Origin: JAWLHU01 sp049325315
GTDB taxonomy: Bacteria; Bacillota; Sulfobacillia; Symbiobacteriales; Symbiobacteriaceae
DNA length: 64,000 nt
Reading direction: 5' to 3'
NCBI GenBank assembly: GCA_049325315.1
Contig: JBMONB010000224.1
Span: forward strand, 92,673 to 156,672
Below the pieces are notes generated by a model, which saw only the letters and a program-made list of their open reading frames with translations, searched no databases and was not told where the DNA came from. The translations under genes and the position numbers were made by a program. The stretch's first letter is position 1, and the number at the start of each line of letters is the position of its first letter. Below, piece by piece: positions 34,476 through 45,100 of this stretch.

Positions 34476-35463
34476 ACATGGCAATCAGGGCCAGCCCCTT
34501 GTACACCAGCCACGCTACGAAGGCGCAGCCTGGCAGGGTGAGAACCCAGGCGTAGACGATCTTGTTGGCGATTCCCCAGCGCACCGCCGCAGAACGCCTC
34601 GCCAGGCCGACGCCCACAATGGAGCCGGTAATAGTGTGGGTTGAGCTGACCGGAATGCCAACCCGCGCGGCAAAGAGGAGGAAGGTGGCTGCTGCTGTCT
34701 CGGCAGCGAACCCATGGACCGGCTGAAGGCGCAGCATCTTCATTCCCAGGGTCTTGATCACGCCCCAGCCGCCGACCATGGTTCCCAAGCCCATGGCGAG
34801 CGCAGCAGAGACCACCACCCACATGGGGACCGACAAATCCTGCACGTAGCCCCCGGCGAAGAGCGCCAGGGTAATGATGCCCATCACCTTTTGAGCGTCG
34901 CCGGACCCATGAGAAAACGAGACGAAGGCAACCGAGATCAACTGGAGCCGCTTGAACCAGGCGGTAACCGAGGCCGGGGCCTGGTTGCGCATCAGGAAGT
35001 TGATCACCTTCATGCAGAGCCAGCCGAGTAGGCCGCCCAGGAGCGGTGAGAGCAGCATCGCCAAAAGCACGGTGCGAATGCCGCCGCTGTTGACGATCGC
35101 CCAGCCCCCCTTGGCCACGGCGCCGCCGATCAGCCCGCCGATCAGGGCATGGGAGGCGGAAATCGGCAGACCGGCGATGGTCATGACGGTGTTCCAGGTG
35201 ATCCCCGCGACAAGGGTGGCCAGGATCACCAGCTGGGTGACCTGAGTCGGGTCGACCAGCCCCCCGCCGATGGTCTTCGCCACGGCATCGCTGTAGAAAG
35301 CGCCCATGACGTTCAGCACGGCGGCCAGAATCACGGCCTGAAGCGGGCTGAGCACCCGCGTCGAGACGACCGTGGCGATGGAGTTGGCTGCGTCGTTCCA
35401 TCCGTTAGTGAAATCGAAAACCAGGGCAAGGATAATAACGACCCAGATTATCCAATCAGGCAT
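34474..35463 (-). CDS. pitA: PiT-family inorganic phosphate transporter
   Basis: 329 residues with about 9-10 membrane segments. The two inverted PiT signatures are FTNGWNDAANSIATVVSTRV near residue 18 and GIPVSSTHTITGSIVGVGL near residue 265. It moves metal-phosphate or Na/H-coupled phosphate. The upstream DUF47 gene overlaps its start by 8 nt, the normal DUF47-pit pairing. Confidence 0.92.
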   Translation of the reverse strand: MPDWIIWVVIILALVFDFTNGWNDAANSIATVVSTRVLSPLQAVILAAVLNVMGAFYSDAVAKTIGGGLVDPTQVTQLVILATLVAGITWNTVMTIAGLPISASHALIGGLIGGAVAKGGWAIVNSGGIRTVLLAMLLSPLLGGLLGWLCMKVINFLMRNQAPASVTAWFKRLQLISVAFVSFSHGSGDAQKVMGIITLALFAGGYVQDLSVPMWVVVSAALAMGLGTMVGGWGVIKTLGMKMLRLQPVHGFAAETAAATFLLFAARVGIPVSSTHTITGSIVGVGLARRSAAVRWGIANKIVYAWVLTLPGCAFVAWLVYKGLALIAM

Positions 35464-36079
35464 GCTTCATGATAACCCCTTCCAGGGTATTCGCGACCGC
35501 CTCCACCTGGTCGGTTGCCTCTTCCAGGGTCTCGTAGATCTCCTTCATGGTGATGAACCGGACCGGGTTCGCCTGGGCCTCGGCAAACAACTCTGAGAGC
35601 GCCATGCGCAGCTGTTCGTCGCCATGGTTCTCCAACACGTTGATCTGGAACGCCCGCTCCCGGATATGCAAGAGCTTTCCGCCGGCCAGCAGGTCGATCG
35701 ATGCCACCAGTTCGGTGGCCTGCGCCCTGAGAATCTGGGCGAACGCCTTGAGGTGGCGGTCGGACTCCTTTACCTGGTAGATGCCAATGCGGGCCGCCGC
35801 CGCCTCCATGGCATCCACCACCGAGTCGATGGCGACACCAAGGTCGGCGAGGTCTTCCCGCTCCAACGGGGTGACAAAAGACTTGTTAATGAGACCGAAG
35901 AGGCTGTGGGTGTACTCATCGCCCTTGGATTCCAGTCCCTTGATAGCGGGACCTAAGTCGGGAAAAAGCCGTGGGTTCTCCAGGAGTCTGCTAAGCATCG
36001 CAGCGGTTTCGACTGCGTTCTCAGCAGCCAGCCGCAGGATCTGGTAGAACTGTTGGTCCTTCGTGTTACCAAACAACAA
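35456..36079 (-). CDS. DUF47 (PhoU-like) Pit accessory protein
   Basis: 207 residues, all-helical PhoU-like fold with acidic metal-binding stretches, for example LESKGDEYTHSLFGLI and VLENHGDEQLRMALSELF; the E/DxxxD spacing is typical. DUF47 proteins regulate the PiT transporter they are co-transcribed with. The stop overlaps the start of pit by 8 nt. Confidence 0.9.
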   Translation of the reverse strand: MLFGNTKDQQFYQILRLAAENAVETAAMLSRLLENPRLFPDLGPAIKGLESKGDEYTHSLFGLINKSFVTPLEREDLADLGVAIDSVVDAMEAAAARIGIYQVKESDRHLKAFAQILRAQATELVASIDLLAGGKLLHIRERAFQINVLENHGDEQLRMALSELFAEAQANPVRFITMKEIYETLEEATDQVEAVANTLEGVIMKHA

Positions 36080-36205
36080 GGGAATGCGCTCCTCTCCGGC
36101 TGAGCGTAGATAATGTAGATGATAACAATGCCTTAACTACGGTTGGGGTCCCGAACAATCCTTCTAACGAATTCTAAAATCGATAACGGACCCCGCGTAA
36201 AGCAC

Positions 36206-36234
36206 AAAAAGACAGGCCCACAGGCCTGCCTTTT
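36206..36234 (-). terminator. Terminator downstream of the DUF2905 gene
   Basis: AAAAGACAGGCC, loop CACA, GGCCTGCCTTTT. Read on the minus strand it ends the ABC exporter/DUF2905 transcript. The 222 bp from 36080 to 36301 hold this hairpin and the likely DUF47 promoter but no gene. Confidence 0.75.
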
Positions 36235-36301
36235 GGCAAGAAGATCTATCTACCTCGGGTCGCCGGCCAGTCACTGAAGGCCAGGAAGTAGAGCATGATC
36301 A

Positions 36302-36517
36302 CTAACCGCCGAACTTACGCCAGAGCCAGAGGAGCAGCGTCAGGCCCAGGCTGAGCAGTATGCTTGTGGCAAGCGGGAAATAGAAGGTGAAGTTCTCACG
36401 CTGAATCACAATGTCCCCCGGCAGCCGTCCGAGGCCCGGGAAGAACCGCTCCAGCGCCCAGACCACCCCGCCCACCAGCAAGAGCAGGGCGCCGATGATC
36501 ATCAGTGTCCGCCCCAT
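36302..36517 (-). CDS. DUF2905 small membrane protein
   Basis: 71 residues with two membrane helices and the family core FFPGLGRLPGDIVIQRENFT between them, the DUF2905 signature. Function unknown. ATG 36517 follows GGGAGGGAAAGGG and lies 17 nt after the ABC permease stop, so it is the last gene of that operon. Confidence 0.85.
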   Translation of the reverse strand: MGRTLMIIGALLLLVGGVVWALERFFPGLGRLPGDIVIQRENFTFYFPLATSILLSLGLTLLLWLWRKFGG

Positions 36518-36534
36518 GGTAACCCTTTCCCTCC

Positions 36535-38196
36535 CTAACGCTCGTATTCCACAAACCGTCGCTCCGCCAGCGCCCCCGTCGCCCTCCCCAGGGCCCAGCC
36601 CTCCAGGGCCAGAATCCCCAGCAGACCCGGCAGGAAGACCGGTCGGGCGAAGGCGTAAAGCAGGGCGGCGCCGCCCCCCGTGACCACGCCCAGCACCAGG
36701 TTGGCCAGCAGGGCGAAGAGGCCGTTGATGTTCCCCTTCATCGCCTGCTGGGGGTCGGTCCAGGTCAGGTTCGGGCGAATCACATCGATCAGGAGGCCGC
36801 TGTACCCGGTGACCACGCTGACCAGCAGACCGCCCACCAGCACGACAGCCAGGTGAAACGGGGTCACCAGCCGCAGCCAGAACATGACCCCGATTACCAC
36901 GGCCAGGTTTAGCAGGGCAAAGAGGAGGCTGTGCAGCAGCTTCGCCTGAATCAGGACCGGCGTGGGTACTGGGATCGACTGGCTCACCCAGAACCAGCGC
37001 CCCTCCCGGCTGATGGCCGAAGAGGGAACCGCTGAGATGGTGTTGAGAAAGAGCATCGCCCCCAGGAACAAGACCGGCACCCACGGGTGCCCGGCAAAGC
37101 GGCTCAGGTCGGTACCATGCTCAAACGGCCCGCCCGGACCCAGCATGGGCAGCAGCATGAAAACCGGCATGATCAGCGGCGGAAGCAGACCGGCCATTAA
37201 GAACGAGGAGGTTCGGTTCAGCAGGCGGACCTCCCGCAGGAAGAGGGCCACCAGCGGACTCCGCACCCGGCGGGTCTCGTTCGCCAACTCCTCTCTGCTA
37301 AGCTGCCGGCCCGAGGAGTAGGTTTCCTCGCTGCCCAGCAGCCCGCCGAAGAACATCCACTCGCCCACCTGCACCACCAGGTAGAGCGCCAGGCCCACAA
37401 AGCCAACGAAGAGGAGCAGCGACGGAATCCCAAGCCCGGGGGCCCCAGCCCGCAGGGCGTTCGTGGCCCAGACCGAGGTGACCACATAGCTGCTAATGGC
37501 GTCGATCAGCGGCTCCTGTCCCTCGAGCAGGGCGTCAATTGCCTCCACCGAGTTCAGGCCGCGCTGCATCCGGCCGAACAGCTGGATCGCGAACGCAACA
37601 CCAATCCCCACCAGGGCGCCGAAGAACCGAAAGAGATCGCGATGGCGCCGCAGGTTGGTGACGCGCATCAGCACGATCGTAAACAGGGCGCTCAGCACCA
37701 GGGGCGCCACCGGTAAGAGAAGGTAGATCAGCAGGGCGAAGGGTATGTAGAGCGGGCCAGGGTTGGCGAAGGCACCGTAGACCGCCAGGGCGGGCAGTAC
37801 CACCGGCGCCATGGTCAGATATTCGCCGATCAGGATACCCAGGAATTTGGTCAGCACGATCTCCCCGGGCCGAAGGGGGAGCGGCACGAGAATCTTCAGG
37901 TCCCGGCTGAAGTAGAAGACCGAAATCACGTAAAGAATACCAAAGGCAAGGCAGACCAACTGGCCGGCGGTAAGCGCCAGGGTAAGGGTCAGATGTCCCT
38001 GGTCCATGGTGTCAAGCCGGAAGTAGAGCGCGCCCCAGCCCACCGCAAACATGATCAGCAGCGGGATCATTCCCAGGGCGAAGAGCGGCAGCAGCAGGTA
38101 TCCCCACCGGGAGTTGGTCCCGGTCATGCGCTGAAAGGAGGAGCGCAGGCTGGTTCGAAGCAGGACCTTCATCAAGGGCCAGATATGTGTCCTCAT
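36535..38196 (-). CDS. ABC exporter permease
   Basis: 553 residues with about 12 membrane segments, starting MRTHIWPLMKVLLRTSLRSS. A long hydrophilic stretch near residues 310-350 splits it into two membrane halves, as in large ABC-2 type permeases. The start ATG overlaps the ATPase stop by 4 nt, so the two form a coupled exporter. Cargo unknown. Confidence 0.8.
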   Translation of the reverse strand: MRTHIWPLMKVLLRTSLRSSFQRMTGTNSRWGYLLLPLFALGMIPLLIMFAVGWGALYFRLDTMDQGHLTLTLALTAGQLVCLAFGILYVISVFYFSRDLKILVPLPLRPGEIVLTKFLGILIGEYLTMAPVVLPALAVYGAFANPGPLYIPFALLIYLLLPVAPLVLSALFTIVLMRVTNLRRHRDLFRFFGALVGIGVAFAIQLFGRMQRGLNSVEAIDALLEGQEPLIDAISSYVVTSVWATNALRAGAPGLGIPSLLLFVGFVGLALYLVVQVGEWMFFGGLLGSEETYSSGRQLSREELANETRRVRSPLVALFLREVRLLNRTSSFLMAGLLPPLIMPVFMLLPMLGPGGPFEHGTDLSRFAGHPWVPVLFLGAMLFLNTISAVPSSAISREGRWFWVSQSIPVPTPVLIQAKLLHSLLFALLNLAVVIGVMFWLRLVTPFHLAVVLVGGLLVSVVTGYSGLLIDVIRPNLTWTDPQQAMKGNINGLFALLANLVLGVVTGGGAALLYAFARPVFLPGLLGILALEGWALGRATGALAERRFVEYER

Positions 38197-38915
38197 CGGT
38201 CGGTCAGCTCCAGGAAGATCTTCTCCAGCGTCTCGCCGTCTTGCCCCCTGCGGAGCTCTTCCATGGTGCCACAGGCGATGATCTTGCCCTTGTTGATAAT
38301 CGCCACCCGGTCGCAAAGCCGCTCCGCCACCTCAAGCACGTGGGTGGAGAAGAAGAGCGTCCGCCCGCCGCGGGTGTGCTCGGCCATTAGCTCCTTGAGG
38401 TTGTGCGCGGCCCGGGGGTCCAGGCCCACCAGTGGCTCGTCGAGCACCCAGACCGGGGGATTGTGCAGAAGGGCGGCCATAAGCACGAGTTTCTGCTGCA
38501 TGCCGTGGGAATAGCTGCTGATCCGGTCGGAGAGGGAGCCGGTCAGCTCGAAGATCGAAGCGAACCGCTCGATTCGCTCCTGCCGGTCCCGTGGGCTGAC
38601 ATCGTACACATCGCCGATGAAGTTCAGGTACTCCATGCCGGTTAACTGGTCGTAGACTACGGGGGTGTCGGGCACGAAGGCCAGCTGCCGCTTGGCCTCC
38701 AGGGTCTGCGTCACCACGTTGTAGCCATTTATCTTCACCGTACCTTCGTCAGGCCGGTGCAGGCCCACAATCATCTTGATGGTGGTGGTCTTACCGGCGC
38801 CGTTGGGGCCCAGAAAGCCGAAGATCTCTCCCGGCCGGACCGTCAGGCTCAGGTTATCGACCGCCTTTTTTGCGCCGCCGCTGTAGCTCTTTGACACGCC
38901 AAGGATCTCGATCAT
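38193..38915 (-). CDS. ABC exporter ATPase
   Basis: 240 residues. Walker A GPNGAGKTT near residue 38; a family-variant signature SSYSHGMQQKLVLMAALLHN; Walker B VWVLDEPLVGLD; H-loop FFSTHVLEVAE. ATG 38915 begins the domain; the longer frame adds 13 unneeded residues. Partner of the adjacent ABC-2 permease. Confidence 0.9.
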   Translation of the reverse strand: MIEILGVSKSYSGGAKKAVDNLSLTVRPGEIFGFLGPNGAGKTTTIKMIVGLHRPDEGTVKINGYNVVTQTLEAKRQLAFVPDTPVVYDQLTGMEYLNFIGDVYDVSPRDRQERIERFASIFELTGSLSDRISSYSHGMQQKLVLMAALLHNPPVWVLDEPLVGLDPRAAHNLKELMAEHTRGGRTLFFSTHVLEVAERLCDRVAIINKGKIIACGTMEELRRGQDGETLEKIFLELTDR

Positions 38916-39045
38916 GCACGCGCTACCTCCCAATTCGGGGTCCGAAACTCTCACTTCGGTCTGTTGCCAGATAAATCCTGCAGATCGCCACCTCGATCGA
39001 AATCGTGGTATGCTTAAGGCGTATGTTTATATGGGGGGTGGGAGC

Positions 39046-40245
39046 ATGCGGGACGTGGTGATTGTGGACGCCGTGCGCACGCCCATCGGGCGGTACGGGG
39101 GCGCTCTGAAGGACGTTCGTCCGGATGACCTGGCGGCCATTGCGATTCGGGCGCTCCTGGAGCGGAACGCCGGCGTCGATCCAAATGAGATTGAGGATGT
39201 GATTCTCGGCGCGGCCAACCAGGCCGGCGAGGACAACCGGAACGTGGCCCGCATGGCGGCGCTGCTGGCGGGGCTGCCGATCGCGGTGGGTGGCGCGACG
39301 GTGAACCGGCTCTGCGGCTCCGGGCTGGAGGCGGTCAACCAGGCGGCCCGCGCGATTATGGCCGGAGACGGCGAAGTCTATGTCGCCGGCGGCACCGAGT
39401 CGATGACGCGAGCGCCCTTCGTCATGGCCAAGCATGGCGAGGCCTGGGAGCGAAAGACCGAGATCTTTGACACGACCATCGGCTGGCGCTTTACCAACCC
39501 GCGCCTGGCTGACCTGTATTACCCGTATAGCATGGGCGAGACCGCGGAAAATGTTGCCGAGCGGTGGGGGATTAGCCGCGAAGCCCAGGATCAGTTTGCG
39601 CTGACCAGCCAGCAGCGGGCGGTGGCGGCCCAGGCGGCCGGCCGCTTTGACGACGAGATCATCCCGGTTGCCATTCCGCAGCGAAAGGGCGACCCGGTGC
39701 AGGTGACGGTCGACGAGCACCCCCGGCCCGATGTTACGCTGGAGCGGCTGGCCAAGCTCTCGCCGGCCTTCAAGAAGGGCGGCACGGTGACGGCGGGCAA
39801 CGCCTCGGGTATTAACGACGGCGCCTCGGCGGTCTTGCTCATGTCGGCGGCCCGGGCGGAGGCGCTGGGGCTGAAGCCGTTGGCCCGCATCGTCTCCATG
39901 GCGGTAGCCGGCGTCGACCCGGCCTGCATGGGCGTCGGTCCGGTGCCCGCCACCCGCAAAGCCTTACAGCGGGCCGGTCTGACCGTGGCCGACCTGGACC
40001 TGGTGGAGCTGAACGAGGCCTTTGCCGCCCAGGCGCTGGCCTGCATTCGTGACCTGGAGCTGGACCAGGCGAAGGTGAATGTCAACGGCGGCGCCATTGC
40101 GCTGGGGCATCCGCTGGGCTGCTCGGGCTCCCGCATTCTGACCACCCTGGTCCACGAGCTGAAGCGGCGGGGTGGACGCTACGGCCTGGCCACCATGTGC
40201 ATCGGCGTGGGCCAGGGCATCGCAACGGTTGTGGAACAGGTATAA
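39046..40245 (+). CDS. Acetyl-CoA acyltransferase (thiolase; PaaJ/PcaF-like)
   Basis: 399 residues, thiolase. The nucleophile Cys is in NRLCGSGLEAVNQAARAI near residue 90, the catalytic His in GGAIALGHPLGCSGSRI near residue 355 and the second Cys in ATMCIGVGQGIA near residue 385. LCGSGLEA matches 3-oxoadipyl-CoA thiolases (PaaJ/PcaF), which would complete the pathway of the paaFGH genes 4.6 kb upstream, but general acyl-CoA thiolases are similar. ATG 39046 follows GGTGGGAGC. Confidence 0.88.
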   Translation: MRDVVIVDAVRTPIGRYGGALKDVRPDDLAAIAIRALLERNAGVDPNEIEDVILGAANQAGEDNRNVARMAALLAGLPIAVGGATVNRLCGSGLEAVNQAARAIMAGDGEVYVAGGTESMTRAPFVMAKHGEAWERKTEIFDTTIGWRFTNPRLADLYYPYSMGETAENVAERWGISREAQDQFALTSQQRAVAAQAAGRFDDEIIPVAIPQRKGDPVQVTVDEHPRPDVTLERLAKLSPAFKKGGTVTAGNASGINDGASAVLLMSAARAEALGLKPLARIVSMAVAGVDPACMGVGPVPATRKALQRAGLTVADLDLVELNEAFAAQALACIRDLELDQAKVNVNGGAIALGHPLGCSGSRILTTLVHELKRRGGRYGLATMCIGVGQGIATVVEQV

Positions 40246-40269
40246 CCTATGTAACAGAGGTGTCTCGTC

Positions 40270-40587
40270 ATGAACTTTACGAACCTGCATGAGCAGAAGC
40301 GGTTCGACCCGGAGAAGTACCAGAAGATCCTGCTGCTGGACTCGCCCCAGAGCGCCCTCGATGTCTACTGCCTCCTGCCGGGGCAGACGCAGAAGCTGCA
40401 CGCCCACCAGGGGACCGACAAGTACTACCTGGTCTGGGAAGGCCGGGCGACGGTGCAGATCGGGGAAGAGGTCCGGGAGCTGGGTCCTGGTGAGGCGGCG
40501 ATCGCCCGGGCCGACGTGGTCCACTCCATCACCAACAACTCCGCGGAGCCCGTGGTGGCCGTGGTCTTCCGCACCCTGCACAAGTAG
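40270..40587 (+). CDS. Cupin-domain protein
   Basis: 105 residues. Cupin motif 1 is HAHQGTDKYYLVWEGRATV with two His and Glu-like ligands; motif 2 is GPGEAAIARADVVHSITNNS with the last His. A metal-binding single cupin; substrate unknown. It lies 24 nt after the thiolase, probably co-transcribed. Confidence 0.8.
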   Translation: MNFTNLHEQKRFDPEKYQKILLLDSPQSALDVYCLLPGQTQKLHAHQGTDKYYLVWEGRATVQIGEEVRELGPGEAAIARADVVHSITNNSAEPVVAVVFRTLHK

Positions 40588-40601
40588 GTGAGCAACCGGC
40601 G

Positions 40602-41195
40602 ATGCAGCATCCGATGCGTGAGGTAATCAGGCTGGACAACCCAGCACAGGCGAAGCGGATCGGCGCCAACAGCGCCAGCCTCTTCCTTCCCGGCTCCTGG
40701 GCGGGCAAGCGGGTGGTGCTCAAGCCTGCCCCCGGCGTTGCCTGGTCTGGCGTGCAGACCGAGGCGGGGGAGGCGGTCCGGTCGAATGGGGAGTGGGAGC
40801 TTTCAGCCGCCCTGGAATCGGGGCGCTGGCAGCAGGTGACGGTGGAGGGCGGCCCGATCGAAGGGGCCGTTCTGGAGTTGCGCGACCCGCTCCACATCGC
40901 CTGGCTGGAGGCCTGGTACGACCCTCCTGAGACGCTCTCGATCCGGGTGCGGCTCGCCAAGTCGCCCGCCGCCACAGGACGACAGGGGATGATCACCCTG
41001 CTCTTCACCCTGACCGATGAGCGGGGAGAGCGGGTGGGCAGCCAGGAGGTCCTGGTGGGGCCGAAGACTGTTGAACTTGCCGTGGCGATGATGATCACGC
41101 GCGAGCCTGCGGGCCTTTGCCGCCTGAAGGCGGCGCTCTGCCTCGACCAGCAGGTGATCGACGATGCCCGGATCGACGTGACTGATTTCGAATAG
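40602..41195 (+). CDS. Hypothetical protein
   Basis: 197 residues starting MQHPMREVIRLDNPAQAKRI, with no signal peptide or membrane segment. The predicted content is mostly beta strand, for example TLSIRVRLAKSPAATGRQGM. I do not recognise a family. It lies 14 nt after the cupin gene, likely the last gene of this short operon. Confidence 0.6.
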   Translation: MQHPMREVIRLDNPAQAKRIGANSASLFLPGSWAGKRVVLKPAPGVAWSGVQTEAGEAVRSNGEWELSAALESGRWQQVTVEGGPIEGAVLELRDPLHIAWLEAWYDPPETLSIRVRLAKSPAATGRQGMITLLFTLTDERGERVGSQEVLVGPKTVELAVAMMITREPAGLCRLKAALCLDQQVIDDARIDVTDFE

Positions 41196-41203
41196 GCGCG
41201 AGC

Positions 41204-41239
41204 AGGGCCGGCTCCCCATTACCGGGGGCCGGCCCTTTT
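41204..41239. terminator. Terminator between convergent genes
   Basis: AGGGCCGGCTCCCC pairs with GGGGGCCGGCCCT, followed on + by TTTTC. Confidence 0.8.
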
Positions 41240-41246
41240 CTGCGTC

Positions 41247-42152
41247 TCAGTCCAGCAGATAGACGAAGGTGAAGTAGCTGGTGGTCTCAATCGTCTCGCT
41301 GGGCAAGATCACGCCGGAGTTCGTATGGCCTGTCTTGTGTGGACCCCGGGCGCCGAGCTTCTGCATGGCGAGCATCAGCACCGCCAGGGAGCCCGGGGAG
41401 TCCACGTGGTCGGGTCCCATGCGCATCAGGGCCGGCAGGTCGAAGGCCTCAATCGCCTGGAGCGTCTCGGCATCTTTCTTCTCGGCCTCAGACCGGGTCA
41501 GGTAGTGCGAGAAGTCCACGGAGGCGAGCAGCAGCCGGTCGTCGCCCAACTCCCCGGCCAGCGCTTCCGCCAGGCGATGGAGCTGCGGGAGCGCGATATC
41601 CCGGTGCAGGATCAGGGGCACCAGCCGGGCGTCAGGGGCGTGGTACTTGAGGTAGGGCATCAGCGCCCCGATGGTGTGCTCCGCGCTTAGCGCCTCTTCA
41701 TCCACCACGGCCAGCCCCTCCCGGACCAGCGCCTGCACCAGGCGACGGTCGGTCTCGACCACGCCGAAGTCGGTCTGCCAGCCCCGGTACCCGGTGATTA
41801 CCGCCTGTCCCCTGTTCTCGTGGTTGGGCCCCACCACGATCACCGTGGCAGGGGGGCGCTCTTCCAGCTGCACGAAGAAGCCGGAGAGCAGTGCCGCTGC
41901 CAGGTTGTGGTGCGGCACCACCCCACCCACCAGCCGCCCAGCAGTGGGCTCCGCTGACTGGCCGGCGGCCACCTGCAGTCCAGGGTAGAACAGGGCGGGG
42001 TCGAAGAAGGCGTTGGGCTGCACCGCCGCTACCGAGGGGCCCGGCGGCGCGACCCGGGCGGAGGGCGCCTCCGCCGGCCGGCCAGGCCCCAGCAGAAGCG
42101 GAACCAGCAGAGCCACCAGCAGAGGTAGCCTGATGAAACCCTGCCCTACCAT
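41247..42152 (-). CDS. Exported MEMO/AmmeMemoRadiSam system protein B
   Basis: 301 residues. Residues 1-28 form a signal peptide (FIRLPLLVALLVPLLL). The rest is the MEMO1 fold: VGGVVPHHNLAAALLSGFF near residue 78, VGPNHENRG, and DFSHYLTRSEAEKKD near residue 215, whose His residues are the metal site. Most bacterial MEMO proteins are cytosolic; a signal peptide is less usual. The start overlaps the end of the macroglobulin-like gene by 7 nt. Confidence 0.82.
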   Translation of the reverse strand: MVGQGFIRLPLLVALLVPLLLGPGRPAEAPSARVAPPGPSVAAVQPNAFFDPALFYPGLQVAAGQSAEPTAGRLVGGVVPHHNLAAALLSGFFVQLEERPPATVIVVGPNHENRGQAVITGYRGWQTDFGVVETDRRLVQALVREGLAVVDEEALSAEHTIGALMPYLKYHAPDARLVPLILHRDIALPQLHRLAEALAGELGDDRLLLASVDFSHYLTRSEAEKKDAETLQAIEAFDLPALMRMGPDHVDSPGSLAVLMLAMQKLGARGPHKTGHTNSGVILPSETIETTSYFTFVYLLD

Positions 42153-45100
42153 TCGATCCGCACCACCTGTCGACTGCCCAGGCCGTAGACTAACCCGCTT
42201 TTCTGGTGCTGAAGCACCGGCTCCTCTGCCTGGTAGAGGCCAGGCGTCACCACACGGGCGTAGTAGCGCACAGGGGAGCTGTTATCGCCAGCCCAGAACG
42301 TGACCTTCTGGCCCTCGACCATGAGCGGCCAGCCGATGTACTTGTCCCACTGGGGCTTCACCCCGTAGCTCCAGGGGCGCTCCAGCAGCTTCAGCCCGGC
42401 AGGCAGGTAGTCGGTGATCTCATAGGCGCCCTTCGGCGCAGTGGCAGGCAGGCTGTACTGGAGAGTGACCGTGACGATGTCGCCCGCCTTCAGCTTCTCC
42501 GCAGGGGGCGAGAAGGTGCGGGTGATGCTTGCGGCGTTGGGCTCCGCCTTGGGAACGCCCGGCGCCTCATAGGTGGCGATTACCGCCACGCTGCCCTCCA
42601 CATCTTTGAAGCGAAGCGAGGCCAGGTCATTGGGTGTGGCACTGAACCGGAAGGACTCGCCGGGCTTCAGCTCCCTGCGGGTCTCCTGGCCACCGACCAG
42701 GAAGGTAAAGGCGACCGGCCGCCTGGGGAGGTGCTCCAGCCCGCTCTTCACCGCCAGCAGCTGTTCCAGTAAGATCAGCGACTCGGCGGGCTGGTTCTCC
42801 GTGAGGTAGCTGACAAAGGCGATGGTCTCCGGCTCCCCCAGCTTGCCAGCCAGTGCCGCGGCCAGGGCGGTCGCCTCGAGCTGCTCGTCGGTGTCGCGAC
42901 CGGCCTTTAGCCGTAGGTCCCGGCCCACCTTCTCGCCCTGCTGACTCACCAGGTCACGGTAGAGGGGCCGGACCGACTCCAGGTCACCCAGCTCGGCCAC
43001 AGCCAGCGCCAGGTAGAGCTGCTCTGTAACCGAGAGGTCCTTCTCAGCCAGCAGGGAGCGGGCGGTGAGCAGCACTGGCTCATTCAGTGAGGCCAGCCCG
43101 TAGAGCGCCAGGACCTTGCGCTCCCGGCCCTCGCCCTGGTCGTCCAGCACCCTTCGGAAGTAGAGGGCGAGAGCGGTTGGGTCGAACCGGTCCGCTGCCA
43201 GGTCCGCGGTGAGGGCGGAGAGCTTCAGGTCGCCGTCACTGTAGGGGAGAATCGCAATGGAGCCATCCGGCGTCTGGTACTGGAACGGATCGAACTCGGG
43301 CTCCGACCACAGATCCTTGCGGTCGAAGTGCTCTGTGAGGAGCTGCGTCGCCACCTCCCGGGCCAGCTTCATCTCAAAGCGATTGCCCCAGTTCCAGAGG
43401 CTCCGGTAGAGCATGGCGAGGTAGCGCCCCCGCTCCCAGTCGAGGAAGGTCAAGGTCGTGAGCCCCTCGTCGGCTCCCTTGATCCTGGTCTTCTCGTCGA
43501 GGAGGGCGAAGTCCACCCGGTTCTGGCGCTGGTACGAATCTGCCACGGTAAAGCGCTTCTCCAGCGCATCGGACAGGTCACCGGTCGACCCCCGCACCAG
43601 CACCGTATAGGTCCCCGGTTGATCCAGCCTCTTCAGCGGGACCACCACCGGCGTGGCGGGCGGGCCAGACTGCATGAAGTCCCGCGCAAGGCCAGACGGC
43701 TCCCGCACCTCGATGGCGTACTCCACCACCGCGCTGCTCGTCAGGGGGACCCCATAGGACCGAATCTGCAGCACCGGTTCATCGCCGGTCAGGTAGGACT
43801 CGCCCAGCACCATCTCCACGAAGAACGGGAGCTTGACCGGTATGCCAACCGAGCCGTTGCCGCCCTCCAGGGTGGAGGGTCTAAACGCCTGGTAGGTCAG
43901 GCGCCAGGTGGTCAGGTTGTCGGGCACCCGGAAGGAGGCGGTGGCCTGTCCGTCTTTATCTGCGGTGACGGAGGCGAAGAAGACGGCGTCCTTGAAGTCG
44001 CGGCGCACACCGCCGCCCTCGCCGCCCTTCTCGGCCCCGCCACCGGGCTCCGGCACATCGTGCGAGCTCCGGCTCCGCAGAATCCCGGGTGAGATATGCT
44101 CCCCATAGAGCGACCCCAGCAGGTTGACCTGCTGGTCCCGCAGGGCATAGAGCGCCTCATCCACCAGGTTCAGGTTCACCTCTGTTCCGGCTGCGGGCCG
44201 GCCGTCCCGGTCGAGCACCGTCACGTCGAGCTTGACCTCATCACCCGGTCGGTAGGCGGGCTTGTCGGGCTTTACGCTCACCTGGAGCTTCCGCTGGTCC
44301 GAATCGAATCGAACGGTGCGCTGCGCCTGGTGGTAGCGGCGCCCGTCGAAGTGAATCACCGTCAGGTTGGTGTTGGGCAGGTCCTCCTCCCGGAGCGCCA
44401 TTCGGAAGGTGGCGGAGTCCTGCACCTTGTAATCCTGCAGCCCACGCCGCGCCGTGAAGAAGAGGAAGCCCTTCTCCCGGTCAGTCACCGGGGTGTCATC
44501 TAACTTCATCACAAAGCCGATCGGCTCACCCACGTCCGCCTCGTGCTTGTTGGGCACTTCGGGCGCCAGGTGGTGCCAGCGGTAGTAGCGGTCGCCGTAG
44601 GGGTAGACAAAACGTCGACCGGAGACATGGGTGGAGTCAGTTATGCGCAGCCCGCGCGAGTCCTGCGTGTAGATCTTGACCTGGTACCGCTTCTCGGGGT
44701 CCACGGGGAAGGTATAGTGAGCCATGCCGCCAGCGTCGCTGCGGGCCGGGTGGCTCCCCAGCGTCTTATGGGCCTCCTCGTAGCGGTACCGCTCGCGGAC
44801 CACCTTTTCGATGAAGTCGTAGTACCGCCCCTCGGAGACCTTGTTCCAGTTCAGCTCGATCAGCTCGAACCAGACCTCCCGGCCGGCGATGGCAGGGCCC
44901 CGGTACTCCCGGCCCTCCCCCGCGTTGATCTTGTCGAGGACGACCCGGTTCAACTGCAGGGTGACGGTCGCCTCGCCCTCCCGCTGCTCCACCCGGGTAG
45001 CGGTGGTGGTGTCGCGCAGGAAGAGGCTGACCGTACGCTCATCGGTAATCTGGCCCAACTCCGGCAGACCGGCGTTCACCGTGAACCAGAGGGTAGACGG